Positions 32,331-41,571 of a stretch of 64,000 nt of DNA are shown in pieces. The translations under genes were made by a program, and so were the position numbers. Numbering within the stretch: position 1 is the first letter of the stretch; each line of letters starts with the position of its first letter. The notes under the pieces were generated by a model. The model had not been told where the DNA came from and did no database searches. It saw only the letters and a list, made by a program, of their open reading frames with translations. The stretch lies in the NCBI RefSeq assembly GCF_964204645.1, contig NC_134028.1, positions 13,753,263-13,817,262 on the forward strand. Reading direction: 5' to 3'. This stretch comes from Tubulanus polymorphus (Eukaryota; Nemertea; Palaeonemertea; Tubulaniformes; Tubulanidae).

Positions 32331-33006
32331 CCGCATTTCTATTGTTCTCCATTGTTCTACTATTGATCGTTGTTGATTGAAACAGCTGCTCAATATTGAT
32401 TGGTTACAATTCTATGTTTGAATGTTGTAGTTTACAGAATAAAAATATAACTGTGTATTGCGCAATAACCGGTCCGATTGAACCGCTTTTCTATTGTTCT
32501 CCATTGTTCTATTATTGATCGCTAAAATTTACATAATAAATATATGTGTTCATGAAATAGTAATTCCACCAGTCGTTTCTTTGAATTTATTTTCAGTTGA
32601 GGATTTGATATCGAGGATCCGAAATGACTTATCTGGACAGTTATAATTACTGCTCCTAATAGATAGACAATAGTAGTGAGATATTAAATCCTAATTCAAA
32701 TAAAATATAATAAAAAAACAATAACTTCAACTAGCTAGTGAATTCTATTATATTTTTAATACTTTCTTTTCAAAAAGAATACTTTATATTTTGAATAGAT
32801 TCAAATAGAAATTCTTTAAATTCAAATAGCTAGTATCAGTAGTCAATACTAGAATTCTTTAGCTTTAACTAGCTAGTATCATTTGAAGAATACTTATAAT
32901 ATTTTTTTTGCTTTTTTTCTCTAATATAAATGTCAAAGAAATCTAATAAGAATAGTATTGATATTGAAAAGACATTAGATGATTTGGGTATAAGTGATAA
33001 TAAAGA
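32331..33006. repeat. 676-bp duplication flanking the Penelope array, right copy
   Basis: Matches 17103-17778 base for base as far as I can read. This copy is continuous with the rest of the 200-aa gene, so the Polinton gene was restored by the duplication while the left copy is a stub ending at about codon 27. Confidence 0.9.
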
Positions 33007-33532
33007 TATAGTTGCAACTAATTGTGCTCAAGTTGATAACAATATAGATTATGAATACTATTTATATTGTAAGCATCATCTTGAATTATTAATTGCTGGC
33101 GGGAAATCTAAGGACTTCTTAGGAAAAATAATAACTTTTCAAGAACTAGACTCTATGAAACCCGATAAAGTAATAAAATATTTTAAGATTTATGAAGAGG
33201 CAAGATTAGCTAGAATAAACGACTCTATAAGTGATGGTATTGTCAAATGTTATTCTAAGTTATGTAACCAGTTAATACCAATTGATGATGAAAATAAATT
33301 ATATAATGATTTGAAAAATGACTATTTAGTTATGACTGAATTACAAAAATGGGTTGGATATGCTTCATTTCAATTAGGATCGGTTATGACATTGATTTCT
33401 ACTGGAGTTATAACATTTTCGAACATCAAGCCTATGGAATATAAATCAGGTAAGAACGAAACAGATGTACTACAACAAAACATCGAAACAGAAAATGAAT
33501 CAGAACAAAAATTAACTAAAATAAATGAGTGA
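32930..33532 (+). CDS. Polinton protein of unknown function (200 aa)
   Basis: Acidic-basic mixed protein starting at ATG 32930 after TCTAATATAA. There is one hydrophobic stretch near residues 148-163 (SFQLGSVMTLISTGVI) and a Ser/Glu-rich tail. I do not recognise a family. It overlaps the next gene by 8 bp (33525-33532), which suggests translation-linked or polycistron-like packing in the left block. Its first 26 codons are duplicated at 17700-17778 by the Penelope insertion. Confidence 0.65.
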   Translation: MSKKSNKNSIDIEKTLDDLGISDNKDIVATNCAQVDNNIDYEYYLYCKHHLELLIAGGKSKDFLGKIITFQELDSMKPDKVIKYFKIYEEARLARINDSISDGIVKCYSKLCNQLIPIDDENKLYNDLKNDYLVMTELQKWVGYASFQLGSVMTLISTGVITFSNIKPMEYKSGKNETDVLQQNIETENESEQKLTKINE

Positions 33533-33887
33533 TGGAGTTAAGAAAAAAGCTAGATCCGAGAAACAAATTAAATGGGCAAGAGAATTAGGTAAAAGATCAT
33601 CAGAATTAAAAAAAGCTAAGAAAAAGAAATTAACTGATATAAATGAATCTGATATTGATTCAAATAATAATCCATCTAATTCTTCTAATAGTGGAAGAAA
33701 TAATTACTTATATATTACAATTGGGTTAATCACAATTATTATATTATCCGGTGTAATATATAAATCAAAATTCAAATCTGACGATAAAGATGATCGGAAA
33801 CTTAGTTATCCGTGTACAGACAGTAAACCTATTATACCAGAAAATAAATCAAATGAAACTAAATCTAAAATATTATTAATGGATTAA
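33525..33887 (+). CDS. Polinton small membrane protein (120 aa)
   Basis: Lysine-rich N-terminus (KKKARSEKQIKWARELGKR), then a Ser/Asn linker, then one clear membrane segment (YLYITIGLITIIILSGVIY, about residues 62-80) and a polar tail. Likely a single-pass membrane or virion protein. It overlaps the upstream gene and is followed 3 bp later by the integrase. The family is not recognised. Confidence 0.6.
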   Translation: MSDGVKKKARSEKQIKWARELGKRSSELKKAKKKKLTDINESDIDSNNNPSNSSNSGRNNYLYITIGLITIIILSGVIYKSKFKSDDKDDRKLSYPCTDSKPIIPENKSNETKSKILLMD

Positions 33888-33890
33888 AAT

Positions 33891-34736
33891 ATGATGAAAA
33901 AAGAACAATATTTAAGAGAGTTATATTATAATCCAGAAAGTGAAGTATCATATTCAAGTGTTTCGGAATTATGGGATAAAATTAAATCTGATAAAGAAAA
34001 AATAAAATATAGTGAATTAAAATCATGGTTACAAAATCAACCCACATATCAAATTCATAAAAAGATGGATAAAAAATATTTAACAAGAAAAGTAATGGTT
34101 TCATATATTGATCAACAATGGCAAGCAGATTTAATTGACATGAAAAACTTAGAAGAATATAACAAAGGATATTTTTGGATACTAAATGTTATAGATATAT
34201 TCAGTAGATACGCATGGAGTATCCCGATTAAAAATAAAACTGGTATAGAAGTAACAAATGCTTTTAAATCTATATTTAAAGAAGCTATCCCAGATAAAAT
34301 ACAATTTGATGAAGGTAAAGAATTTTATAACAAACATTTTAAAAAGCTATTAACTGATAACGATGTAGAATATTTTTCAACACATTCAGATAAAAAAGCA
34401 TCTGTTATAGAAAGATTTAATAAAACATTGAAAACTAGAATGTGGAAATATTTCACCGCTAATGAAACATATAAATATATCGATGTGTTAGATGATTTAG
34501 TTAAAGGTTATAATAATTCTAAACATAGTTCTATAAATATGAAACCTATACAAGCTAGAAAAGAAGAAAATTCAGAAATAGTTTGGAATAATTTATATGG
34601 AGCATTTGTTACACACGATTTTGGAGAACCTAAATTTAAAATAGGACAACATGTTAGAATTTCTAAATATCGAAAAACATTTTATAAAGGTTATACCCCT
34701 AATTTTAGAAAGAAATATTCAAGATTAAAAAGATAA
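33891..34736 (+). CDS. Polinton integrase (retroviral-type DDE)
   Basis: Joins element ends to target DNA and makes the 6-bp duplication seen at the borders. The core has QADLIDM (Asp80), QFDEGKEF (Asp140) and SVIERFNKTLK (Glu174), the D,D,E triad of RVE-type integrases, plus the FWILNVIDIFSRYAW strand pattern. It ends early at 34,736 with a basic frame-shifted tail. The expected C-terminal region, including a chromodomain, is in another frame just downstream. Two adjacent ATG codons at 33891 and 33894 could start it. It lies between a membrane protein gene and the ATPase. Confidence 0.88.
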   Translation: MMKKEQYLRELYYNPESEVSYSSVSELWDKIKSDKEKIKYSELKSWLQNQPTYQIHKKMDKKYLTRKVMVSYIDQQWQADLIDMKNLEEYNKGYFWILNVIDIFSRYAWSIPIKNKTGIEVTNAFKSIFKEAIPDKIQFDEGKEFYNKHFKKLLTDNDVEYFSTHSDKKASVIERFNKTLKTRMWKYFTANETYKYIDVLDDLVKGYNNSKHSSINMKPIQARKEENSEIVWNNLYGAFVTHDFGEPKFKIGQHVRISKYRKTFYKGYTPNFRKKYSRLKR

Positions 34737-34978
34737 TATTAACTAAACCATTTGTTTATAAATTGTTTGATTTAAAAGATGAAGAAATATTAGGTTATTT
34801 TTATGAACAAGAATTATCATTAGTACCAAATCCAGATGAAATAGAATACAAAATAGAAAAGGTATTGAAAACAAAAACTCTTAAAGGAAAAAAGTATTCT
34901 TTGGTGAAATATAAAGGATATGATGATAAATTTAATGAATGGATTTTATCTAGTAAAATTAAAAGAATAAATGAATAA
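34737..34978 (+). pseudogene. Frame-shifted integrase C-terminus with chromodomain
   Basis: The frame lacks an ATG near its beginning and is open from about 34,712, overlapping the end of the integrase. It carries ILGYFYEQELSLV, a stretch usual before Polinton integrase tails, and then a chromodomain-like fold (YKIEKVLKTK, KKYSLVKYKGYDDKFNEWI), which in related elements guides integration to marked chromatin. A single indel near 34,703-34,712 separates it from the DDE domain. A programmed shift is possible but no heptamer was obvious. Its stop overlaps the ATPase start. Confidence 0.7.
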
Positions 34979-35582
34979 AGATTTATTTATATTTGAACCA
35001 CATAATATGTTAGTTACTGGAGTTACAAATTGTGGTAAAACACACTTCATATTAGATTTGTTAGAAACTATTTATAAAAATCATTTTGATAATATAATAT
35101 TATTCTGTCCTACATATGAAATGAATGAAACATATAATAGAGATATAGTTAAGATAAAAAAGTTTATTATATTAGACCCTAAAACAGTAAAAGAAAATTT
35201 AGATAATTGTATAAAAATTACATTAGATATTTATAAAGGATCTAATACATTATTTATTATCGATGATTGCGCAAATTTACATGATTCTAAAATTAGAGAA
35301 AGTGAGTTATGTTATTTAGCTTTCTCTGGTAGACATTTTGGGATAACAACTTGGGTTTTAAATCAGAAATATAATTCAATTGTGAAAGATTTTAGAGAGA
35401 ATATAAGATTTCTAGTTTTATTCTACAACAAAGATAGAAAATCTATGCAACAATCATTGGAAGAAAATCAAATTATACCTACTGAATTACATGATGAATA
35501 TATGAATAAATTAAAAAATAATAAAGGTTCCAAATTACTTATGAGATTACAATTTCCATATGAATATAAATTTATAAAATAA
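34971..35582 (+). CDS. Genome-packaging ATPase (FtsK/HerA, A32-like)
   Basis: 203-aa P-loop ATPase of the type that pumps DNA into capsids in Polintons and large DNA viruses. Walker A is GVTNCGKT at residues 17-24; Walker B is LFIIDDC at about residues 95-101; a following LAFSGRHFGITTWVLNQ helix-strand is the usual sensor region. The start ATG overlaps the stop of the integrase tail. It is the last gene of the rightward block. No damage seen. Confidence 0.85.
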   Translation: MNKDLFIFEPHNMLVTGVTNCGKTHFILDLLETIYKNHFDNIILFCPTYEMNETYNRDIVKIKKFIILDPKTVKENLDNCIKITLDIYKGSNTLFIIDDCANLHDSKIRESELCYLAFSGRHFGITTWVLNQKYNSIVKDFRENIRFLVLFYNKDRKSMQQSLEENQIIPTELHDEYMNKLKNNKGSKLLMRLQFPYEYKFIK

Positions 35583-35741
35583 CTATTTGTATACCTATGT
35601 ATTAGATACCCTAATACCTGATACCCTAATACCTGATACCCTAATACCTGATACCCTAATACCTGATACCCTATTAGATACCTTAAATAATTAAAAACCC
35701 CTTTTTTATTTACTATTATTTTATACAATTTTCAACCTTTA
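35583..35741. terminator. Convergent intergenic region with 15-bp minisatellite
   Basis: The rightward and leftward gene blocks meet here. From about 35,605 to 35,680 a 15-bp unit (GATACCCTAATACCT) is repeated about five times. It is followed by AAAAACCCCTTTTTTATTTA and TTTTATACAATTTTCAACC. A closely similar ACCCCC/TTTTTT/TTTTACACAATTTTCAACC string occurs at 58,485-58,525 in the smaller element, so the motif is conserved and probably ends both transcripts. Confidence 0.6.
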
Positions 35742-36713
35742 TTATTCGAGTTTTAGATAATCAATTTCTGAATCACTTTCACTATCAGTCGCTAACAATT
35801 TATTTAAATGCTTTTCCGAATCTTCTTCAATATCTTTATAATTTTTTTTCACCTTTTTCACCTTTTTCACCTTTTTTACCTTTTTCATGTTTTTTACTAA
35901 ATCATCAATAGTTGTTTCATTTTTAAACTTATTCTTCCAATCAAATTTATTATTATTTTCTACTTTAAGTTTTATAGAATCTTTATTATCAATATGTTTA
36001 ACTGTAACTATATCATCATGTGGGTGTATGGCATCATTTTCATTATCATCTTTATTAGTGTTTGCTCCTAATATTTCATTTACAGTGTTTGATCCTAATA
36101 TTTCATTAGCATCGGTTAAATCTAATTCATCTTTATTAGGTGTTGCTAATAATAAATCTTCATATATTTTTTCACCATTTACTTTTTTATTTGAAACAAA
36201 CTTTGTAACATATCTAAATGGGTGTTCTATAAATTCTCTTAAACCAACACGTTCTATAACATTAGTAATATGTGAATTTGTATTCATATGTTTATTCCAA
36301 TTTGATGGAGCGTTTGAAAATTCACCATTACAATAATCACAATAATTTCTATTTTCACTAACATTTAATATTATTGCATTATTATATGTAGAAGGTATTA
36401 TATTATTTGATGTAGAGGGTATTACAGATGTAGAAGGTATTGTGTTATTAGATGTAGAAGGTATCACATTATTAGATGTAGAAGGTATCACGTTATTAGA
36501 TGTAGAAGGTATTACATTATTATCAATTACATTACTTAAATTATCAACAACACCACTTTTATTATTATCGATTTCTATCAGTTTAGTTTTATAATTTTTA
36601 AAAATAGGATCAAATATCAAAGCTATATTACAAGGTATTACATAATATAAACCATCATTATTTTCATGTGTATCGATGTATGGAATATGTTTATATACTT
36701 TACCTCCTTCCAT
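35742..36713 (-). CDS. Polinton zinc-finger protein with Asn-Ile-Pro-Ser-Thr repeats
   Basis: 323 aa. Residues about 60-115 hold five to six repeats of NNVIPSTS, then a C2H2-like finger CDYCNGEFSNAPSNWNKH...H (about 130-152), an Asp/Asn-rich middle, and a lysine stretch of four KKV repeats near residue 285. Repeats and finger suggest a DNA-binding or virion-core role; the family is unknown to me. The repeat number probably varies between copies. It is the most promoter-distal gene of the leftward block and starts at ATAATAAATGG. Confidence 0.65.
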   Translation of the reverse strand: MEGGKVYKHIPYIDTHENNDGLYYVIPCNIALIFDPIFKNYKTKLIEIDNNKSGVVDNLSNVIDNNVIPSTSNNVIPSTSNNVIPSTSNNTIPSTSVIPSTSNNIIPSTYNNAIILNVSENRNYCDYCNGEFSNAPSNWNKHMNTNSHITNVIERVGLREFIEHPFRYVTKFVSNKKVNGEKIYEDLLLATPNKDELDLTDANEILGSNTVNEILGANTNKDDNENDAIHPHDDIVTVKHIDNKDSIKLKVENNNKFDWKNKFKNETTIDDLVKNMKKVKKVKKVKKVKKNYKDIEEDSEKHLNKLLATDSESDSEIDYLKLE

Positions 36714-36783
36714 TTATTATACATATTTTTATTAAAGTTAAAATTTTAATACATAACACTATCTAATTGTGAATTTATAATAT

Positions 36784-37989
36784 TTAATTGCGCGTCAGAT
36801 ATAATATAAATGTGCATTTTAAAATTTTTCCTTTTTTCTTTGTCATGAATAATTGTATTCCATCTTTAGTGTTTTGTAATTTTTTTCCAGAACCATGTAA
36901 TAAGTTATCTTCAGTTGTTCTAAAATCTAACCATAATGCATATTTATTACCGGTATAATAATCAATTTGATTAATGTTACAATTTTCAAATGATTTTATT
37001 TTTTCATTCATAAAATGTTTTCTAATTTCTGGCCATTGATCAATCATTCTCATTCCTTGACAAAATATTTTATTCGCTATACCTTCGATAGTTATTTCTA
37101 CTTTTGTTATTTCAGGATTATAATAATTATCAACATTTATTGCACCATTAGTATACGTTCCAATGGTAAAAAATATTAATATACCTTTAATAGATCTTCT
37201 TGGGAAGTTAATATTCTCATTTATTATTTCATCATTTGCATTAATAGTTACAGTTTTAAATTTATCAATATAATCATATAATAATGAAAATCCTTGATTG
37301 TATTTAGTTTGAATTATACTTGAAATATTTTCATCAGTTACTGTATCATATTCTAAACATATATTCGATAATTTATAACTCATATCTTTAACAACGCTAG
37401 ATAATACAATTTCATTTACAGGAGCAAATGTTATCTCAAATATAATATCTTCTTGAATTACGTATTTATATAAAGGGGCATTATTATTTATCAATTCAAA
37501 GTCTAATGGAATTTTATATTTGCTTCCATATATACTTTTTATCAATTTATCTACATCATTAGTTAATATTGCGCTATTAGCTTCTGATCTTAATTTATTT
37601 TGGTTTTCTGATTGAATTCCTTGAAATATCATATTATTTCTATTTTCTTTAGTTAACCATAAATCTTTATAATGCATAAATAAATTATAATCATCTAATG
37701 AGAAAACTGTTTCCGGACCAATCTTTATTGTTAACTTTTTAATCAAATATCTCCCAACATTATCAACAACATAATTATTATTATTACCGATTACTTTTAT
37801 ATCAGCTGATAAATAAATACTGTTTGGAACATAAAAAGTATTTTGTGTTAATCTAGGAATTCTAACGTATAAAGTTTCACCGGGATTAATATTTGAAGGG
37901 TTATGAGTAATTATATGATGTGATCTTTCTGCTTTAATAGCATTAGATATTCTAGAAATCTTAGAAGGAATTATATAACTCCCACTCAT
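36784..37989 (-). CDS. Major capsid protein (double jelly-roll)
   Basis: 401-aa protein expected to form the hexon-like trimers of a Polinton virion. Recognised from the pattern LTQNTFYVPNSIYLSADI, then VGRYLIKKLTIKIGPETVF and DDYNLFMHYKDLWLT, followed by RNNMIFQGI and a later FPRRSIKGILIFFT, features of Polinton and adintovirus hexons. No stop or shift seen. The start is at ATAAATGAG, directly behind the TTTTTTTGTTAAATAAATG promoter-like motif. It is flanked by structural and accessory genes. Confidence 0.75.
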   Translation of the reverse strand: MSGSYIIPSKISRISNAIKAERSHHIITHNPSNINPGETLYVRIPRLTQNTFYVPNSIYLSADIKVIGNNNNYVVDNVGRYLIKKLTIKIGPETVFSLDDYNLFMHYKDLWLTKENRNNMIFQGIQSENQNKLRSEANSAILTNDVDKLIKSIYGSKYKIPLDFELINNNAPLYKYVIQEDIIFEITFAPVNEIVLSSVVKDMSYKLSNICLEYDTVTDENISSIIQTKYNQGFSLLYDYIDKFKTVTINANDEIINENINFPRRSIKGILIFFTIGTYTNGAINVDNYYNPEITKVEITIEGIANKIFCQGMRMIDQWPEIRKHFMNEKIKSFENCNINQIDYYTGNKYALWLDFRTTEDNLLHGSGKKLQNTKDGIQLFMTKKKGKILKCTFILYLTRN

Positions 37990-38010
37990 TTATTTAACAA
38001 AAAAATTAAT
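37990..38010 (-). promoter_or_regulatory. Late-type start motif of the capsid gene
   Basis: On the minus strand AATTTTTTTGTTAAATAAATG runs straight into the start codon. The T-run plus TAAATG recurs before most leftward genes and resembles poxvirus late promoters. Confidence 0.55.
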
Positions 38011-38032
38011 TATTTATTTTTGATATCATGGT

Positions 38033-38427
38033 TTACTTGATATTTTTTGATATCATATTTACTAAACCAAAAATAATAGCACTTACAACTGTAATTAAAA
38101 ATAAAATAATATGTTCAGCAGCAAAGTTAATAATGTTTCCTGCAGATTTCAATATAAAACCAACAATTGAAGCAATAACTCCTGGTAAAGCTGCAGCAGA
38201 TTTCTTTGATAGTTCCCATAAATATTTTGCTAATTTCTTTAAACCATCTTTAACTTTATCTTGTATAGAATTATTGTTTGGAGGTTTATCTGGTTTATTG
38301 GGAGTAGGAGTAGATTTTAAAGCATTTGATATTGCTAAACCAATTGTTGTAAATAACATAGTTACAGATGTTAGAATTGAAAGAATTGTTATTCCTTCTA
38401 ATTTAAATAACAATTTTATTCTATCTT
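38033..38427 (-). pseudogene. Membrane-active C-terminal part of a structural gene, frame-shifted
   Basis: The frame has no ATG near its beginning and no promoter-like motif. It is open upstream into the neighbouring gene in another frame, so it is probably the C-terminal part of that gene. It has a hydrophobic segment near its start (ITILSILTSVTMLFTTIGLAI), a proline-rich linker (TPTPNKPDKPPNNN), and then an amphipathic and hydrophobic half with SAAALPGVIASIVGFILK and HIILFLITVVSAIIFGLV. The last part resembles small membrane-active core proteins of Polintons and adenoviruses; this comparison is tentative. Confidence 0.55.
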
Positions 38428-39336
38428 TTAATGATATTTCAGAATCTGAATCTTTCCAGTTTCAGAACCAGATGTATCTGATATACTATTCATCAGTTCT
38501 TCTGAATCTCTTAATCTATCAATTTGTTTTTCTAATTGTAATTTACTTGAATAATTATCAATTTGTTGAGTGTCTCTTCTCGATGTTTCGGGTGTTGAAG
38601 ATCTCAATCTATCTAATCGATTTCTATTCTCTTCCATTTCTGGATCAAAATCAGTAGGATTTGGATTTTTAAATGGTGAATATTTGTTTATATCAATTTT
38701 AGGAATTGGTTCTTCTTCATTTACTCTAACGAGTGCATTCCATATAATTCTGAGAAATTCTCTACCACCTTTTGAATTTTCAATTGTAGATCTTGCTCGC
38801 ATTTCAGGTTCAAAAATATTTTCTTGACCCATTTTAGATAATTGAATTGTTACAATATTCCTATTTAAATCAAGATTATAATACCATGCATCATTTTTAA
38901 ATTCTAAATTATTTGTGAAATATGGGTCATCTTTAAAAATTTGTTCTACAACACCTTCAGTATCAATTTCATCTGTTACACCTGATGGTAATAATTCGTT
39001 AACAATTGTATCTGTTACTCTAGATTTCATTTTAAATAATTCCATAGGTTTATCAGGATATTTTTCTTGTTGTTTTTCTAATAGTTCCATAAATTCTTTT
39101 CTTTCTCTTCTAGTTGAAATTCTACCCCTTTCAGGAGCTTCTAAATATTTATTTAATTTTTCACGTAATTCGGGATCATCATCATCATCATCATCTTCAC
39201 CTAAATTAGTATAATATGCTGATTCATCATTATTATCAATATTAGCACCTGCATCATTATAATCATCATCAATATATCCTTCATTATCATTTCCCATGTC
39301 ATCCAATGGAATATCTTCTCCACCTTCTACATCCAT
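38428..39336 (-). CDS. Acidic structural protein, unknown family (302 aa)
   Basis: The first 60 residues are very acidic, with a run of seven Asp, followed by a charged helical part (ERGRISTRRERKEFMELLEK) and an ordered middle (YFTNNLEFKNDAWYYNLDL). The end becomes Ser/Arg-rich. Near 38,440-38,455 the reading appears to shift: the other frame continues DSDSEISLKDRIKLL into the hydrophobic ORF at 38033. The real product is likely about 430 aa. It starts at GTAAATGG after a T-run. Function unknown; the position among capsid genes suggests a virion component. Confidence 0.6.
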   Translation of the reverse strand: MDVEGGEDIPLDDMGNDNEGYIDDDYNDAGANIDNNDESAYYTNLGEDDDDDDDPELREKLNKYLEAPERGRISTRRERKEFMELLEKQQEKYPDKPMELFKMKSRVTDTIVNELLPSGVTDEIDTEGVVEQIFKDDPYFTNNLEFKNDAWYYNLDLNRNIVTIQLSKMGQENIFEPEMRARSTIENSKGGREFLRIIWNALVRVNEEEPIPKIDINKYSPFKNPNPTDFDPEMEENRNRLDRLRSSTPETSRRDTQQIDNYSSKLQLEKQIDRLRDSEELMNSISDTSGSETGKIQILKYH

Positions 39337-39355
39337 TTACATAATAAAAAAATTA
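39337..39355 (-). promoter_or_regulatory. Late-type start motif, 302-aa gene
   Basis: A minus-strand T-run (AATTTTTTTATTATG) followed by TAAATGG at the start codon. Confidence 0.45.
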
Positions 39356-40654
39356 AAATTTAAAATATAATATTCCTCCGATTACAATTCCTATACAAGT
39401 TATAGCTAATTTAGTATTTTCATGGGATTTATTATCATCATTTAGTTTAATTATATCATGTTGAATTTTATCACTTTTAATATTTTCTGATGTATTGTAA
39501 TCTTTTATTTTAGAATCATTATTTAATTTAATATTCTTAGTTTTAGTTTCAGTTGATTGAATATGTTTTTTATTTTTTTCACCTTCCATTAATTTTGGGG
39601 CAGCAATAATCTTTTTATTTATATCATTTAATCCAAATGAATTATTTATTGTTGCAGTTTTAATTAGATTATTATAACCAATTATGTTTCCCATCTTCAA
39701 TACTAAATCATTAGAAATAATTAATAGATTAGGGCCTATACAATAATTAAGTCTTACATGAGATTTATCTAAATAATTTTGATATCTTATAATGTTTTCT
39801 GGAATCGATCTATTTTTATCATTATGAATTGAATCTTCAAATAATCCTTTGAATTGTTTTTGCGCATCGAATGAAGTGTTATCATTTCCAATTATTGGGG
39901 ATCTTGTTTCAACTTGCGCACCTAAAATACATATCAAATAAATTCTAATAGATTGATTTATTCTTTGTATACCTGATTTTGTAAAACCTTCACCATTTTC
40001 TAAAATGAAATTAACCCAACCATTATTATCATCAATTTTATAATTATGATAAGCTCCAATTCTATGCATATAATCAATTCTTTTTATTTCATACTCTTCA
40101 CCAACACCTTGCAATTTACCATGCGCTCTAAAATCGGAATTAATATTTATATTAAATTCATTACATATTTTATAAAACTTGGATATATTAATATTATTAT
40201 CCAATTCTTTAAAATATTTAGACCCGGGTAAAGGACATTCTAATTCATTTAATATTATTCTGATTTGAAAATATGTGTGAAATCTAAATATTGTGTGAAT
40301 TAATTTTAAATCAGAATACTTCAAATTTTTATCTAAGTTATTTAAATGATCATTCCAACTAATTCCACATCCTGTTGTTGCACAATAAACAGCAAAATTT
40401 AATTGGTTCTGCCAATATTTCATATTAGATTTTACTTTATATATATGATATTCATCTCGAGTAAAAGTAACTTCATATGTATTAAATATATTTTCCATTT
40501 TAGAAATAAAAAACTGTGATTCATTAACATAAATTTCTAAATTAGTTAATGAATTTAAAACTATATTTTTATATGTAATATTTTTCTTAAAATCTATTGC
40601 TGGAATATTATATTTAATTGATTTATTATATTGGAAAGCTTTTGGAAACCCCAT
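39353..40654 (-). CDS. Conserved Polinton protein with C-terminal membrane anchor (433 aa)
   Basis: Contains a central block WQNQLNFAVYCATTGCGISW, then FRFHTYFQIRIILNEL and CPLPG, which I associate with a protein common to animal Polintons, probably virion-associated. The last 20 residues form one membrane segment (AITCIGIVIGGILYFKF), preceded by a Lys/Asn-rich linker. The start is at TATAAATGGGG. It ends 16 bp before the start of the next leftward gene (39336). No enzymatic motif was recognised. Confidence 0.6.
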   Translation of the reverse strand: MGFPKAFQYNKSIKYNIPAIDFKKNITYKNIVLNSLTNLEIYVNESQFFISKMENIFNTYEVTFTRDEYHIYKVKSNMKYWQNQLNFAVYCATTGCGISWNDHLNNLDKNLKYSDLKLIHTIFRFHTYFQIRIILNELECPLPGSKYFKELDNNINISKFYKICNEFNININSDFRAHGKLQGVGEEYEIKRIDYMHRIGAYHNYKIDDNNGWVNFILENGEGFTKSGIQRINQSIRIYLICILGAQVETRSPIIGNDNTSFDAQKQFKGLFEDSIHNDKNRSIPENIIRYQNYLDKSHVRLNYCIGPNLLIISNDLVLKMGNIIGYNNLIKTATINNSFGLNDINKKIIAAPKLMEGEKNKKHIQSTETKTKNIKLNNDSKIKDYNTSENIKSDKIQHDIIKLNDDNKSHENTKLAITCIGIVIGGILYFKF

Positions 40655-40673
40655 TTATATAACTAAAAAATTA
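40655..40673 (-). promoter_or_regulatory. Late-type start motif, 433-aa gene
   Basis: Minus-strand TTAATTTTTTAGTTATATAAATGG reaching the start codon, a variant of the shared motif. Confidence 0.5.
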
Positions 40674-41105
40674 ATAATTTATTAATTCTTTTAATAATTT
40701 ATCTTGTTCTTCAACTGTTATATGGCCATTTAAACTTATTATATAATCTAGTGTGTTCTTTAATTTATTTATTTCTTTTATATTAGTTTTAATTTTTTCT
40801 TTATTACTTTTTATATTTAATTTTGAACTTATACCAGTTAAAACACTTGAACTTAATCCTAATACACCAATTGATATAGCTAAAGGTGTTAATGGACTGA
40901 ATATTGCTAAAAATGTTATTACAGAACTAATTGTAGCCGAACCACTAATAATAAGATAATATATAATTTTACTTTTTAAATATTTTTTCTTTTTTATCTT
41001 TAAGTCACTTTCAAATTCTAATATTTGTTTTTCTAAATATGTTTTTAATTTAGTTTTATTTATATCATGAGGAATAATATCAATACTATCAACTTTATCT
41101 TCCAT
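40671..41105 (-). CDS. Coiled-coil membrane protein (144 aa)
   Basis: An N-terminal charged helix (LKTYLEKQILEFESDLKIKKKK) is followed by two adjacent membrane segments (IIYYLIISGSATISSVITFL and PLTPLAISIGVLGLSSSV) and a C-terminal lysine-rich coiled coil. This hairpin-like topology suits a small membrane or fusion-associated protein of the particle. The family is not recognised. It starts at TAAATAAATGG. Confidence 0.55.
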   Translation of the reverse strand: MEDKVDSIDIIPHDINKTKLKTYLEKQILEFESDLKIKKKKYLKSKIIYYLIISGSATISSVITFLAIFSPLTPLAISIGVLGLSSSVLTGISSKLNIKSNKEKIKTNIKEINKLKNTLDYIISLNGHITVEEQDKLLKELINY

Positions 41106-41124
41106 TTATTTAGAATAAAAATTA

Positions 41125-41547
41125 CTAATTAGTAAATTTATAAGCAACAAATATAACAATAACTGTTCCACCTAAAATCCAAATTATTTCATATTTCTGT
41201 TGTTCTTTACTTGGGGTATAATAATCTGATAATTTAGGTTTGTATAGATGTAATTTTTCTTTATTGGTTACCGCGTTATATAAACTCATTGCATCATCAA
41301 CTGATTGAAAATCTCTATGTGAAATCTTCTGATCATATAATTCTTTATTGATGTAATCCATATAGTTTTGTTTCTTTTCTCTATATTCTTCTGCAGCTTT
41401 ATTGTATTTCTCTAACGCTAAGTTATGTCTTCTTTGTTCTCCTAATGAACTATTTTTATCAATATGTTTAAATAAATAACCACCACCAGTAAATGCTAAA
41501 GCGTTAACAATTGCTGATCCTATAATAGTTATAATTGCAGAAGCCAT
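41125..41547 (-). CDS. Conserved Polinton membrane protein (140 aa)
   Basis: An N-terminal hydrophobic helix (ITIIGSAIVNALAFTGGGYLF) is followed by a helical middle RRHNLALEKYNKAAEEYREK and a FQSVDDAMSLYNAVT stretch. LSDYYTPSKEQ and a C-terminal membrane helix (IIWILGGTVIVIFVAY) close the protein. The combination of a helical RHxxALEKY segment, DVDDAM-like motif and closing membrane helix recurs in animal Polintons, to my knowledge. Role unknown; probably virion membrane or assembly. Intact. Confidence 0.62.
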   Translation of the reverse strand: MASAIITIIGSAIVNALAFTGGGYLFKHIDKNSSLGEQRRHNLALEKYNKAAEEYREKKQNYMDYINKELYDQKISHRDFQSVDDAMSLYNAVTNKEKLHLYKPKLSDYYTPSKEQQKYEIIWILGGTVIVIFVAYKFTN

Positions 41548-41565
41548 TTATTTAACAAAAAAATT
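41548..41565 (-). promoter_or_regulatory. Late-type start motif, 140-aa gene
   Basis: Minus-strand AATTTTTTTGTTAAATAAATGG, identical in its core to that of the capsid gene. Confidence 0.55.
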
Positions 41566-41571
41566 ATGCAT

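Noticed and set aside
35605-35680. CRISPR-like array
   Set aside because: It is a simple 15-bp minisatellite without spacers, in a eukaryotic element.
36784-39336. Plus-strand ORFs opposite the capsid genes (35887-36336, 38028-38657, 38570-38827, 38915-39214)
   Set aside because: They mirror AT-rich leftward genes, have low-complexity hydrophobic translations and no start motif.
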